From assembly GCA_947178095.1 (NCBI GenBank), contig CAMWWZ010000006.1:1-55104 (forward strand): 55,104 nt of DNA, written 5' to 3'. Below, in pieces: positions 31,685 to 41,559 of this stretch. This stretch comes from an uncultured Treponema sp. Lineage in GTDB: Bacteria; Spirochaetota; Spirochaetia; Treponematales; Treponemataceae. The translations under genes were made by a program, and so were the position numbers. The notes beneath the pieces were generated by a model, which made no database searches, was not told where the DNA came from, and saw only the letters and a program-made list of their open reading frames with translations. How positions within the stretch are numbered: the first letter of the stretch is position 1; the number at the start of each line of letters is the position of its first letter.

Positions 31685-33028
31685 TCAATTACTGTTTTCA
31701 TTATTTAAAAGCGTGCCAAACGGAATGCCCAAATTATTTTCCAAATTCAAAATCGAAGTCGCGATGTTGTAAGCCTGCTGTTTGAGACTCAAGCGCGCGT
31801 TCTCAAGCGAATTTTGCGCCGAAAGCAATTCAGTATAATTGCGAGTTCCGCGACCATAAGCTTCTTGCGTCATTTGATAAGTGCGTTCAGCGAGCCTTTC
31901 GCTTGCCTGCAAAGTTTGAAGCGTCGCGGACATTTGCTCGATGCTTTGTATCGCACTTTGAGTTTCCACTTGGACGCTGGTTTTCTTGTCTTCAATCTGA
32001 AGCTGCAAATCTTTGATATTGTCTTTCGCCGAAGAAATTTCGAGATTTTTTCTGGACCACGGAAAAAGTCCGTCAAGAGGAATGTTGATTGAAAGGCTCA
32101 ATCTGCCTCCATCGTTCGGGCCGCTGCTTCCGGCGACAGGAGTTTTTATCCAAGTGGGCTGATAGCTCCAGCCCGCGCTGATTGTCGGGCCATAAGCCGA
32201 AAACCTCGAAGCGAGCAAACTGTTTTTCGCGATTTCCAAATTCTTTTCGAGAGCGGCGAGTTCAAAATTTTTCGCGTCGCTGCCTTCGACAAAAGAGCGC
32301 ACACTTTCGTCTTTGCCGCTCAAATTGGGCTTGAGCGAATTTATTATTTCGTCAAGATTTCCGCTCAAAACAATTTCCGCGTCTTGTTCCAAACCGAGCA
32401 TTTGCTTGAACAAAGCCAAATTCTTGTCATGCGTGATTTGCGCGTTTTGCAAAAGCGGAATGTTTCGCTCATAATTCACTTGGCTTGAAAGAACGTCAAT
32501 TTCGCTGATTGCGCCGCGCGAATATTTGCGCTGATTCGTTTGGTACAATTCGCGAGTAGTTTCGAGATTTTGTTCTTGAAGCGAAATGTTTTCTTTCTGA
32601 TAAAGCAAAGCGTAAAACGCCGAACGCACATTCATTTCTATCGAACGTTTCGCCGTTTCATAAGAAAGCTCGCCCGCTTCGTAGCGCAACGCGGCGTTCT
32701 TTATGTCGGAATACAAATTTGTCGAAAGCGTTATTCCGATGCTTGCCTGAACGTAAGCCGAATAATTTTCTGCAAAATTTTCGTTGTTTTTGGAAAATCC
32801 CCCGCCCACGGAAATCGCGGGACTTACGCTGTTCCAAGAAGATTTTTTCGTGCGCGCCGCCGCGTCAAATTGAATCTGACTTCGCTTGAGAGAAATATTA
32901 TTTTCGAGCGCCGTTTGAACTGCGTCCTGAATCGTTATGACGATTTTTGAATCGACTTCCTCGGAATGCGCGACGATTGAAAAAACGGTTGCAAAAAAAA
33001 TAGCGGCAAAGATGCGCCGTAATTTCAT
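31685..33028 (-). CDS. TolC-family outer membrane efflux protein
   Basis: Signal peptide; ITIQDAVQTALENNISLKRSQIQFDAA; coiled-coil repeats; next to MFP and RND genes. Confidence 0.92.
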   Translation of the reverse strand: MKLRRIFAAIFFATVFSIVAHSEEVDSKIVITIQDAVQTALENNISLKRSQIQFDAAARTKKSSWNSVSPAISVGGGFSKNNENFAENYSAYVQASIGITLSTNLYSDIKNAALRYEAGELSYETAKRSIEMNVRSAFYALLYQKENISLQEQNLETTRELYQTNQRKYSRGAISEIDVLSSQVNYERNIPLLQNAQITHDKNLALFKQMLGLEQDAEIVLSGNLDEIINSLKPNLSGKDESVRSFVEGSDAKNFELAALEKNLEIAKNSLLASRFSAYGPTISAGWSYQPTWIKTPVAGSSGPNDGGRLSLSINIPLDGLFPWSRKNLEISSAKDNIKDLQLQIEDKKTSVQVETQSAIQSIEQMSATLQTLQASERLAERTYQMTQEAYGRGTRNYTELLSAQNSLENARLSLKQQAYNIATSILNLENNLGIPFGTLLNNENSN

Positions 33029-33168
33029 AAAAATGAACTCCTAATTTTAAAACCAAAAATTTAAATTTCCGTTACTTTATTTTCGGAATTTTTTTGTTGA
33101 AAAAATATTGAATTCGTGATAAAATTTATTTTAACGCAGTATTCAATTACACGCTTTTGAAAATGGCG

Positions 33169-33211
33169 TTTTCAGCAACTCAAAAATTGAAATCTTTTTC
33201 GTTGCTGAAAA
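33169..33211 (+). promoter_or_regulatory. Leader hairpin upstream of the Nif11-like gene
   Basis: Perfect 11-bp inverted repeat TTTTCAGCAAC-N21-GTTGCTGAAAA ending 3-4 nt before the RBS GGGAGG. Confidence 0.6.
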
Positions 33212-33226
33212 TTAAGGGAGGTAAAA

Positions 33227-33379
33227 ATGAGTTTGGCTGAACTGAAAAATAAAATTCTTTCCGACAGCGCGTTCCAAAGCGAATACGAAAATGCGCTTGA
33301 TTCCGGAAAACTCGTCGATTGGGCAAAAACCCACGGAGTTGACGTTTCGGAAGAAGAATTGATTAACGCGCTTCAATAA
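33227..33379 (+). CDS. Nif11-like 50-aa protein (not in supplied ORF track, under 60 aa)
   Basis: MSLAELKNKILSDSAFQSEYENALDSGKLVDWAKTHGVDVSEEELINALQ*; strong RBS GGGAGG 8 nt upstream; hairpin terminator GCAGCC/GGCTGC just downstream. Confidence 0.75.
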   Translation: MSLAELKNKILSDSAFQSEYENALDSGKLVDWAKTHGVDVSEEELINALQ

Positions 33380-33393
33380 TTCGCCAATTCAAT

Positions 33394-33425
33394 TGCGCAA
33401 CCGTCGCAGCCTTTTCGGGCTGCTT
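33394..33425 (+). terminator. Terminator-like hairpin after the Nif11-like ORF
   Basis: GCAGCC-TTTTCG-GGCTGC shortly after the TAA. Confidence 0.55.
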
Positions 33426-33614
33426 AACAAGTTTTTGTTTGCTCGCAATGCTTCGCGAATTTTCTTCGAAAGCTCGCGAAACTTTTGTGAAAAACGCAAA
33501 AACTCGCGTATTTCTTTTTATAATAAAATTCCCTTTACAAAAACGTTTTTCTGCCGTAAAATATAGAATAGAGAAAAAAATTGTCGCAAAAAATGCGCGG
33601 CACGGAGGAAAACA

Positions 33615-36149
33615 ATGCAAACAAATAAAACAATCTCTTTTAAATACAAGGCAATCCTCATAATGCTTGCCGCCGCGCTGCTTGCTTCGTGCGAAAATCT
33701 CATTTCCAGAACTCCGCGCGAAACTATGGGGGGGGGGTACGGCGAGGTAGGAAATTCCGAAAGCGGCTCGTTGACCGTCACCGCCCGCATTTCGAACGGC
33801 TCGTCGCGTTATGCGATGCCTTCAATGCCCGAATTCATCTACGCCGCGCTGCTTTATAAGAACGACAAATCTACTGCAAACGAAAATTTCGTCCAAGGAA
33901 CTTCGACAGAAAATGCTGGCGAAACAAAACTAAACTTTTCATTCCAAAAGCCTGAGAACACGAACGGAACATTCACGCTCGAAATATTTGCGTTCGAGAA
34001 AACTTCGGACGAGAACACGCTGCAATTTTCGAAGGAAACCGCGTTGCTTTCAGGAAAGAAAGATGGACTTTCAATAAACGGAGACACAATCGAAATAGAC
34101 GGCACAATCGCGCTCGCAATTTCGTCTACAGAGCCCGGCACAGTCAGCTTGAAAATAAAAGTGCCCGAAGGTTGCTCGCTCGAAATCGACGACGCGTGTT
34201 TTATTGTTACGGGCACTTCGCTCGACTTCATCATCACGCAAGTGGGTGATGGAATTGCCGCCGGCGCGTATCAATTAAAATTTACCGTGAAGAAAGGCGA
34301 TGAAATCGTCCACATTTTTTCCGAATACATAAACGTCATCAATGGATTTTGCACCGACACGTGGGGCGGCTCGGAAAAAGGCACGGCGAAAGAAATCTCG
34401 CAAAGCATGATTTCTTCTACGGTGTACGTGCGCGGCACGGGCGGCTGGTACGACAAACCCGAGCATTACAAAGATACCGCCACGGCGAGCGACAGCAACT
34501 CGGGAAGCTTCCTTTCGCCGCTCGCAACAATTCAAAAGGCTGTGGACGCTATCATTGCGCGGAACGACGGCGCGAGTGCATACACAATTTATGTTGACGG
34601 AACTTTCACTGCCACATCTTCTGCCGCGCTTGCGAATTTCAACGGCGTTTCTCAAGCACTTTCGGTAAAGGTTGCCAGTCTTTCCGCATCCGAATCCGAA
34701 AAGACAGTCCTCAATGGAAACAGCACGGTTGGATGTGTTATGGTGGGAAGCGCTGGAAAAAAAGATTTGAACCTAACGCTTGAGAACCTCGTCATCACGG
34801 ACGGAAACTTTGCTGGCAACGGCGGTGGAATTTTTTTTAACGGCAAAAGACTCGAAATGACAGGCTGTGAAGTCATCGGATGCGAAGCGAAGAATGGCGG
34901 CGGAGTCTATGTCAACAGCGGCACGTTCACGGCGGAAAAGTGCGCATTCAGTGGCAACATCGCAAAAGAGGATGGCGGCGCGATTTACATCAATACCAAT
35001 GCCGAAGCCACAATGACTGATATCGAAATCAAAGGAAACGAAGCCTCATTAGCTGGCGGCACTTGTGTTTCTGGCGGAATGCTCGAGATGAAAAACTGCG
35101 AGATCGAAGGCAACATTGCGACCTCTTATTATGGCGGTGGTATTAGAGTTTATAATGGCGGCACAGTCATAATGGATGGTGGCACAATCAGCGGGAATAG
35201 AGTCGAGGGCAGCTATTCTGATAGAAACTATGGCGGCGGTGTGTATGTTGCCTCAAGCACCAGCGCATTCACCATGAAAGGCGATGTGACAATCAGCGGA
35301 AACATATTGTCTGACACTGTTAGCAAAAGATATGGCAGCGGTGTTTATATGAACAGCGGCACATTCACGATGAATGGCGGCGAAATCAAAGAGAACAAAG
35401 CGATAAATGGTGGCGGCGTTTACATCAACGGCGGCTCGTTCACCATGGACGGCGGCATGATTTCCGACAATACCGCATCGAGCAGCGGCGGAGGAGTCTA
35501 TGGCAACGGAGGCGCGTTCAAGATGACCGGCGGCACAATTTCCAGCAACACTGCGTTAAGCGGTGGCGGCGTTTGCGTCTACTACGGCACATTCACGATG
35601 AGCGGCGGTGAACTCACAAGCAACCTCGCCTCTTCTTCTTTTGGTGGTGGCATTTACATTTCAGAAAATGGCACTTTCACTATGGAAAAAGGCTCAATCA
35701 ATGGTTGCAGGGCAGTTGCCGGAGGGGGTGTTTACAATGCTGGCAAACTCACCGTTTTGAGCGGAACAAAAATTTCAGGATGCGCGGGTAATGTCTGGGG
35801 CGGAGGAATCTACAACCATGGTGATTCCGCTGTGGCAGAAATCAGCGGCTGCACCATCGAATCATGCAAGACAACATCAAATTCAGGCAATGCGGGTGGC
35901 GGCGGAATATGCAATACCGCCGGAACACTTACTGTCTCAAACTGCACTTTTACTTTGTGTACGACAGCTGCATCCGGTGGCGGAATATTGAACACCAGAA
36001 TACTTACAGTCAGCAATACATCATTCACCGACTGTTCGGCAGATGCCAAAGGGGGTGGAATACGCAATGCCAACGGAACAGTTACGCCAACAAACATAAC
36101 ATATTCCGGCTGCACAGCGTCAACCGACAATAACGGATCTGGCTTTTAA
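33615..36149 (+). CDS. Surface lipoprotein with right-handed beta-helix (PbH1/POMP-like GGG-rich) repeats; contains G10 tract
   Basis: Lipobox LLASC; about ten repeats of the GGGVYxxxGxFTMxGGxIxxNxA type; poly-G at 33728-33737. Confidence 0.85.
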   Translation: MQTNKTISFKYKAILIMLAAALLASCENLISRTPRETMGGGYGEVGNSESGSLTVTARISNGSSRYAMPSMPEFIYAALLYKNDKSTANENFVQGTSTENAGETKLNFSFQKPENTNGTFTLEIFAFEKTSDENTLQFSKETALLSGKKDGLSINGDTIEIDGTIALAISSTEPGTVSLKIKVPEGCSLEIDDACFIVTGTSLDFIITQVGDGIAAGAYQLKFTVKKGDEIVHIFSEYINVINGFCTDTWGGSEKGTAKEISQSMISSTVYVRGTGGWYDKPEHYKDTATASDSNSGSFLSPLATIQKAVDAIIARNDGASAYTIYVDGTFTATSSAALANFNGVSQALSVKVASLSASESEKTVLNGNSTVGCVMVGSAGKKDLNLTLENLVITDGNFAGNGGGIFFNGKRLEMTGCEVIGCEAKNGGGVYVNSGTFTAEKCAFSGNIAKEDGGAIYINTNAEATMTDIEIKGNEASLAGGTCVSGGMLEMKNCEIEGNIATSYYGGGIRVYNGGTVIMDGGTISGNRVEGSYSDRNYGGGVYVASSTSAFTMKGDVTISGNILSDTVSKRYGSGVYMNSGTFTMNGGEIKENKAINGGGVYINGGSFTMDGGMISDNTASSSGGGVYGNGGAFKMTGGTISSNTALSGGGVCVYYGTFTMSGGELTSNLASSSFGGGIYISENGTFTMEKGSINGCRAVAGGGVYNAGKLTVLSGTKISGCAGNVWGGGIYNHGDSAVAEISGCTIESCKTTSNSGNAGGGGICNTAGTLTVSNCTFTLCTTAASGGGILNTRILTVSNTSFTDCSADAKGGGIRNANGTVTPTNITYSGCTASTDNNGSGF
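33728..33737 (+). repeat. Homopolymeric G10 tract in the 5' part of the beta-helix lipoprotein CDS
   Basis: AAACTATGGGGGGGGGGTACGG, just downstream of the lipobox. Confidence 0.97.
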
Positions 36150-36271
36150 ACGAGTGAAATTAGAAAACCGCCTGTGTGTTCATTGACACAATCGGCGGAA
36201 CAAAAACTTTTCAAAATTCGCCCGCCGCTATTGACAAAATTTTCATAAACCGTTATCATATTCAAACACGA

Positions 36272-36344
36272 CGCAGGGTGGAGCAGTTGGAAGCTCGTCG
36301 GGCTCATAACCCGAAGGCCGGGGGTTCAAGTCCCTCCCCTGCTA
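36272..36344 (+). tRNA. Initiator tRNA-Met (CAT anticodon)
   Basis: CGCAGGG acceptor with C1 mismatch, A11:U24 D-stem pair, anticodon stem TCGGG-CTCATAA-CCCGA with three G:C pairs, TTCAAGT T-loop; CCA not encoded. Confidence 0.93.
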
Positions 36345-36381
36345 AAAATTAAATTCCATCACGTCTAGATTTATCGCCAAT

Positions 36382-37194
36382 ATGTTTTTCCTGATTCTTT
36401 CCGTTTTGTTTTTTGCCTATTTTCTCGCATTGCAAATCGCTTGGTCTGGATTTTTTTTGGGCACGTTTTTTAGTTTTTGTATGGTTTGGCTTTTTGCGGC
36501 GGCTGTTTGCTTTGCGCTTTTTGTTTTTAGAAAAAAGCATTTGTGGAAAAACGCTCGGCGCAAAACGAAAATTGCCATTCTGTCCGCGCTCGGTTTTGCC
36601 GCGATTGTCTGCGTGGTGAATTTGATTTTCATTTGCAATCCTCGCATTGCCGATGGAACTGAAGATTGCGAATATGTGATCGTGCTTGGCGGCGGCATCA
36701 CGAAAAATTCCACATTAACCGACACCATGCAAAGGCGCGTCGCTTTTGCGGCAGACTATCTGAAAAAGCATCCCGACGCAATTGCCGTCGTCACTGGCGG
36801 CAAATCGAAATTTGCCCCTTGCGCGGAAAGCGATGTTTTGAAGCCCGCGCTTTGCGCTTATGGCATTGAAGAAAGCAGAGTTCTTGCGGAAAATCAGGCG
36901 AAAGACACAATTCAAAATTTCAAATTTTCGGCGCAACTTCTTGCAGAAAAATCGGGAGTTTCCGTCCAACAAATTTTGGATTCGCCGATTACTGTCATCA
37001 CGAGCGACTTTCACATCGCGCGCGCCGAACGCCTTGCAAAGCGAATGGGCTTTACGAATATTTGCGGCGCGGCTTCTCCCACGCCTTTGCTTTTTGTGCC
37101 GAATTGCTATGCCCGCGAAATCTGCTCATATATAAAATTGAATTTGCGAATCTTGTTGACCGGAAAACCCAATCGGCAAATCCTCGAAAAATGA
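36382..37194 (+). CDS. YdcF/SanA-family (DUF218) membrane protein
   Basis: CEYVIVLGGGITKNSTLTDTMQRRVAFAADYLKKHPDAIAVVTGGKS; ITVITSDFHIARAERLAKRMGF. Confidence 0.9.
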   Translation: MFFLILSVLFFAYFLALQIAWSGFFLGTFFSFCMVWLFAAAVCFALFVFRKKHLWKNARRKTKIAILSALGFAAIVCVVNLIFICNPRIADGTEDCEYVIVLGGGITKNSTLTDTMQRRVAFAADYLKKHPDAIAVVTGGKSKFAPCAESDVLKPALCAYGIEESRVLAENQAKDTIQNFKFSAQLLAEKSGVSVQQILDSPITVITSDFHIARAERLAKRMGFTNICGAASPTPLLFVPNCYAREICSYIKLNLRILLTGKPNRQILEK

Positions 37195-37205
37195 ATGCGC
37201 TTTGC

Positions 37206-38588
37206 CTAATCTGCGTTTGACACTTCCGTCAAATTTTGAATCCAAATTCCTTTTTTCACAAGCACGATTCCGATTGCAGCCTTTATCAAATCCATGCTTT
37301 GCACAATCAGATAAATCGTTACAATCGGCAAGTCGGTAAAGCGCGTGAGGCAGAACGCCGTGCTCACGCAAAACGTCCAAACAAAAATGCTGTCGAACAA
37401 AAACGTGATTACGGTTTTGCCGCCGCATCGAAGCGTAAAATAGCAGGCGTGCACCACGGCCAAAATCGGCATCATGCACGAAGAAATCAAAATGAAATTC
37501 GCGGCGAGCGAGCGCACTTGCGCTTCGGTTTTGTAAATCGCGGGAAACGCATTTCGCAGGCAAGCCATCACAAATCCGATTACAATGCAAACGCACGCGG
37601 AAAGCGCGATGAGATTTTTGGCGGATTTTTTCGCCTCGGAATTTTTTCCCGCGCCCAAAAGTTGCCCGACGATTATCGAAATCGCTTCTCCAATCGCAAA
37701 CAGAAAAACGTTGAACAAATTCGAAATCGTCGAAGTTATGTTCACGGCGGCCACGACGGAAAGTCCGCGCAGCGAATAGCTTTGATTCAAAAAAGTAAGT
37801 CCCATCGACCAAAGCGTTTCGTTCATGGCGAGCGGCGTTCCTTTGATTATGATTTGTCGCAAAAGCGTCGCAGGAATTTTCAGCGTCTTGTACGCGCCTT
37901 CGATGAATTGACATTTTTGCTTGTGATTGTGCGTCCACAAAACTATGATGGCGCATTCCACAAAGCGCGAAACGACCGTCGCAATCGCCGCGCCTTTCAC
38001 GCCCATTTTTGGCATTCCGAAATGTCCGAAAATCAAAACGTAATTTAAAATCAAATTTATAAAAACCGCGCACACGCTCGCCTTCATCGGCACGGCGGTT
38101 TGGCCTGTGCATCGCAAAATGTTCGAATAGACGCTCGCAACGGCAAGCGGCACAAGTCCGAAAAACATTGTCCACAAATATTCGCGCGCAAGAAATTCCG
38201 TCCGCGCAATGTCGCCCACCGAATCAGTTTTGTGCAAAAAAAGCGAAGTGAAAAAATCTCCGCAAAAAAACAAAATCGCAATCGCGAAAATCGTTATCGA
38301 AATTGAAAGCACGAAATTCGCGCGGAACGCATTTCGAACGCCCTTGTAATCGCCGTTCCCGAAAAATTGCGCCGCGAAAATTCCGCCGCCGCTCACCGCT
38401 CCCCAAAGGCAAAGATGATACACGAAAAAAAGCTGGTTCGAAATGCTCACGGCGTTCATTTGATCCGTGCCGATTTGCCCGACCATGATATTGTCCAAAA
38501 GCGAGACGAAATTCGAAATCGTGTTTTGGATTATGATCGGGATTACGATGAAAAAAACTTTTTTGTAGAACGATTTGTCGATGCGCAT
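37206..38588 (-). CDS. MATE-family efflux transporter
   Basis: VSLLDNIMVGQIGTDQMNAVSISNQLFFV...GGGIFAAQFFGNGD. Confidence 0.93.
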   Translation of the reverse strand: MRIDKSFYKKVFFIVIPIIIQNTISNFVSLLDNIMVGQIGTDQMNAVSISNQLFFVYHLCLWGAVSGGGIFAAQFFGNGDYKGVRNAFRANFVLSISITIFAIAILFFCGDFFTSLFLHKTDSVGDIARTEFLAREYLWTMFFGLVPLAVASVYSNILRCTGQTAVPMKASVCAVFINLILNYVLIFGHFGMPKMGVKGAAIATVVSRFVECAIIVLWTHNHKQKCQFIEGAYKTLKIPATLLRQIIIKGTPLAMNETLWSMGLTFLNQSYSLRGLSVVAAVNITSTISNLFNVFLFAIGEAISIIVGQLLGAGKNSEAKKSAKNLIALSACVCIVIGFVMACLRNAFPAIYKTEAQVRSLAANFILISSCMMPILAVVHACYFTLRCGGKTVITFLFDSIFVWTFCVSTAFCLTRFTDLPIVTIYLIVQSMDLIKAAIGIVLVKKGIWIQNLTEVSNAD

Positions 38589-38591
38589 TTT

Positions 38592-40025
38592 TCAATACGC
38601 GCCTTTTCCGCCAAGCACGACCCAAACTGTTTTTATCAGAATCCACAAGTCCAACCAAATCGACCAGTTTTGAATGTAATATGTGTCGAGCACGACGCGA
38701 TCTTCGTAGGCGGTGTCGCTGCGTCCGGAAGTCTGCCACATTCCCGAAAGCCCGGGCGTTACGGACAAAATGTAATCAACGCTGTCGCCGTATCGGACGA
38801 GCTCGCCTTCCGTAACAGGGCGCGGGCCGACGAAGCTCATTTGTCCCAAAAAAATATTTATCAACTGCGGCAGCTCGTCCAAACTTGTCTTGCGGATGAA
38901 TTTTCCGAACGGCGTAACGCGCGGATCGTTTTCGATTTTGCGATCTTTTTCCCATTGGCGGCGCATCTCGGGATTTTCCTTTAAAATCGATTCGAGCTTT
39001 TCGTCCGCGTCCTTGTACATCGAACGGAATTTCCAGCATTTTATTTGCTTGTGATTTTTTCCGATTCGCACGTGACCGTACAAAATCGATCCTGGCGAAG
39101 TGACTTTTACGAGCAACGCGATTATCAAACTTACGGGAAGCACGAGCGGAAGCGTAAAAAGAATTATCGCCAAATCAATCATGCGCTTTGCGACAAGATG
39201 AGATTTTTTCGTGAGATTGTGCGTGCATGAAAATCCGACGATTCCCGCGATGTCGCGCAAATGCGGCGCGCCGCTCATCAGCATATTTTGCTTGTCCGAA
39301 ACCACGACCGTGTATCGAAAGTTTTTCATAATTTCATCGGCGGAACTTTTGTAGCCCGCGATGACGGCGACTTTTATTTTCCGCTTTTTGATGGCGAGAA
39401 GCAAATCCTCTCCTGGCTCGAAAACCGGAATTCCCAAAAAATCTTTTTTGAGAAAAAATCCGTCGTTCACGATGAGCGCGGGCGAATATCCCAAATACGG
39501 ATTTTTCAAAAATCGCTCGATGACTTCGTCGCCGGAATTTCCCGAACAATAAATCACGACCGGCAATCCCCAAGATTTGAATTTGCCGCAAAATCGCCGG
39601 GCAACCTCGCGCATTCCCGGAAGCAAAATCGTCGCGAACGGAATTGCCACGACCAGCGCGATTGCGATCGCAACTTTGTCGTCCGCGTCTTCCACAAAAA
39701 TGCTCATCGCGATTCCGCAAAATCCGAAGAACGTGCAAATGCAAAGCCGCTTCACGTCTTCGGCCGGCGACGACATAATTCCCGGATACAAATCCGCCGC
39801 GTAGAACACAGCCAAAATCACGGGAATGTAAACGTAATATTCAACGAACGAGCGAAAATTTATGAAAGAATGATTGATGAAATTGACGATGAAAAATCCG
39901 ATTCCGATGCAAAGGAAAAGCGTGATCGCGTCCACAATCATAAAAACTATTCCCGACCAAAACGAGCTTGTCCTGTGAAAATTGCGCTTGTAATAATTTT
40001 CAAAATCCTGAATCGTGCTTCTCAT
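38592..40025 (-). CDS. Undecaprenyl-phosphate sugar phosphotransferase (WbaP-like)
   Basis: C-terminal KRMIDLAIILFTLPLVLPVSLIIALLVKVTSPGSILYGHVRIGKNHKQIKCWKFRSMYKDAD...RKTSLDELPQLINIFLGQMSFVGPRPV. Confidence 0.93.
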   Translation of the reverse strand: MRSTIQDFENYYKRNFHRTSSFWSGIVFMIVDAITLFLCIGIGFFIVNFINHSFINFRSFVEYYVYIPVILAVFYAADLYPGIMSSPAEDVKRLCICTFFGFCGIAMSIFVEDADDKVAIAIALVVAIPFATILLPGMREVARRFCGKFKSWGLPVVIYCSGNSGDEVIERFLKNPYLGYSPALIVNDGFFLKKDFLGIPVFEPGEDLLLAIKKRKIKVAVIAGYKSSADEIMKNFRYTVVVSDKQNMLMSGAPHLRDIAGIVGFSCTHNLTKKSHLVAKRMIDLAIILFTLPLVLPVSLIIALLVKVTSPGSILYGHVRIGKNHKQIKCWKFRSMYKDADEKLESILKENPEMRRQWEKDRKIENDPRVTPFGKFIRKTSLDELPQLINIFLGQMSFVGPRPVTEGELVRYGDSVDYILSVTPGLSGMWQTSGRSDTAYEDRVVLDTYYIQNWSIWLDLWILIKTVWVVLGGKGAY

Positions 40026-40032
40026 TTTTTTC

Positions 40033-41448
40033 CTACAATTCGTAAGTTTCGCCGTACTTCGCCACTTGCACGTTTTTGAATCCGCGCTCGCCCAAATAAT
40101 TCGTCAAAAATTCCTGCGCGTCTTTTTCGCCGTGCACCAAGAAAATTTTCTTGAGGCGGCTCGTGTCGATTCGCGAAAGCCAATCGGCGATTTCCTCATA
40201 ATCGGCGTGCGCGCTGAAGGCGTTGAGAGTTTCGACATTCGCGCGGACATCGTAGAAATCGCCCATAATTTTCACTTCTTTTTCGCCATCGAGAATCCGG
40301 CGGCCGAGCGTGTTTTCCGCCATGTAGCCAACAATCAAAATTGTGTTGCGCTCGTCGGAAATGTTGTTCGCCAAATGATGCAAAATTCGTCCGGCTTCGC
40401 ACATTCCGTCCGCGCTCAAAATTATCATCGGGCCTTCTTTTTTGTTGAGCGACTTCGATTCTTCCACGCTCGCGACAAATTGCAAGTCGCCAAATCCGAA
40501 CGGATTTTTGTGATGCTTGATGAAAGCCCTTGAAACCGATTCGTCGTAGCATTCGGGATGCACGCGGAAAATGCTCGTGGCGTTCGTCGCCATCGGAGAA
40601 TCAACGTAAATCGGAATGCGCGGAATTTTATTTTTGTCAACAAGCAGGTGCAAATAATAAATCAATTCCTGCGTGCGCTCAATCGCGAAAGACGGAATTA
40701 TGATTTTGCCTTTTTTTTCGACTGCGTTGCGAATGATTCGAATCAGTTCGTGCATCGCGAAATCTTTTTTGTCATGCTTGCGATTGCCGTAAGTGCTTTC
40801 GCAGACAATGTAGTCGGGCGCGGGAAAATCCGTGGAAGGATCGCGGACAATCGCCTTGTTGCGCCGCCCCAAATCGCCGGTAAAAAGAATTCTTGTTTCA
40901 TTTGAACCGCCGTTTTCATTTACATAAAAATATGCGAACGACGAACCGAGAATGTGCCCGGCATCAAAGAATTCCAGCGAGACATTCGGCCCGACAAAAA
41001 GTTTTCGATTATACGAAACTGTCACCATTTGATTTGTGGCTTTGATGCAATCGGATTCATTGTACAGCGGCTGCCAATTGAATTTTTCGCCTTTCTTTCC
41101 GGCCTGCTTCGAAAGATACTCGCGGTCGCGCGCCTGAATTCTCGCGCTGTCCATCATAACGAGATTCGCCAAATCGCGCGTGGCGGAAGTGGCATAAATA
41201 TTTCCATTGTAGCCCTTTTTTGCCAAAAGCGGAAGAAGTCCGCAATGGTCGAGATGTCCGTGCGTCAACGCCACCGCTTCGAGCTTATCGACGGCAAAAT
41301 CAAACCTGCGATTTTTTTCATCGGAAACTTTTCGCTTGCCTTGAAACGAACCGCAGTCAATCATATACGAGCGTCCGTCAATTTCAAGAATGTGTTTCGA
41401 GCCAGTGACTTCCTGCGCCGCGCCGAGCGAATAAAAATTTATTGCCAT
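40033..41448 (-). CDS. MBL-fold/beta-CASP RNA-processing-type hydrolase
   Basis: LTHGHLDHCGLLPLL; IVCESTYGNRKH; FSAHADYEEIADWL; RNTILIVGYMAENTLGRRI. Confidence 0.93.
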   Translation of the reverse strand: MAINFYSLGAAQEVTGSKHILEIDGRSYMIDCGSFQGKRKVSDEKNRRFDFAVDKLEAVALTHGHLDHCGLLPLLAKKGYNGNIYATSATRDLANLVMMDSARIQARDREYLSKQAGKKGEKFNWQPLYNESDCIKATNQMVTVSYNRKLFVGPNVSLEFFDAGHILGSSFAYFYVNENGGSNETRILFTGDLGRRNKAIVRDPSTDFPAPDYIVCESTYGNRKHDKKDFAMHELIRIIRNAVEKKGKIIIPSFAIERTQELIYYLHLLVDKNKIPRIPIYVDSPMATNATSIFRVHPECYDESVSRAFIKHHKNPFGFGDLQFVASVEESKSLNKKEGPMIILSADGMCEAGRILHHLANNISDERNTILIVGYMAENTLGRRILDGEKEVKIMGDFYDVRANVETLNAFSAHADYEEIADWLSRIDTSRLKKIFLVHGEKDAQEFLTNYLGERGFKNVQVAKYGETYEL

Positions 41449-41524
41449 AATTCATTATAACATATCATCACGGAATTTTCAACTAGGCGAATTTCATTTT
41501 GCATTTTGGGCGGGGTTTTGCACG

Positions 41525-41549
41525 CAACGCTCTCCCAAAAACGAAACGC
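41525..41549 (+). repeat. Short direct repeat, left copy
   Basis: CAACGCTCTCCCAAAAACGAAACGC; right copy CAACGCTCTCCCAAAAAACAAAACGC at 44619-44644. Confidence 0.8.
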
Positions 41550-41559
41550 ACAAGCCGCG

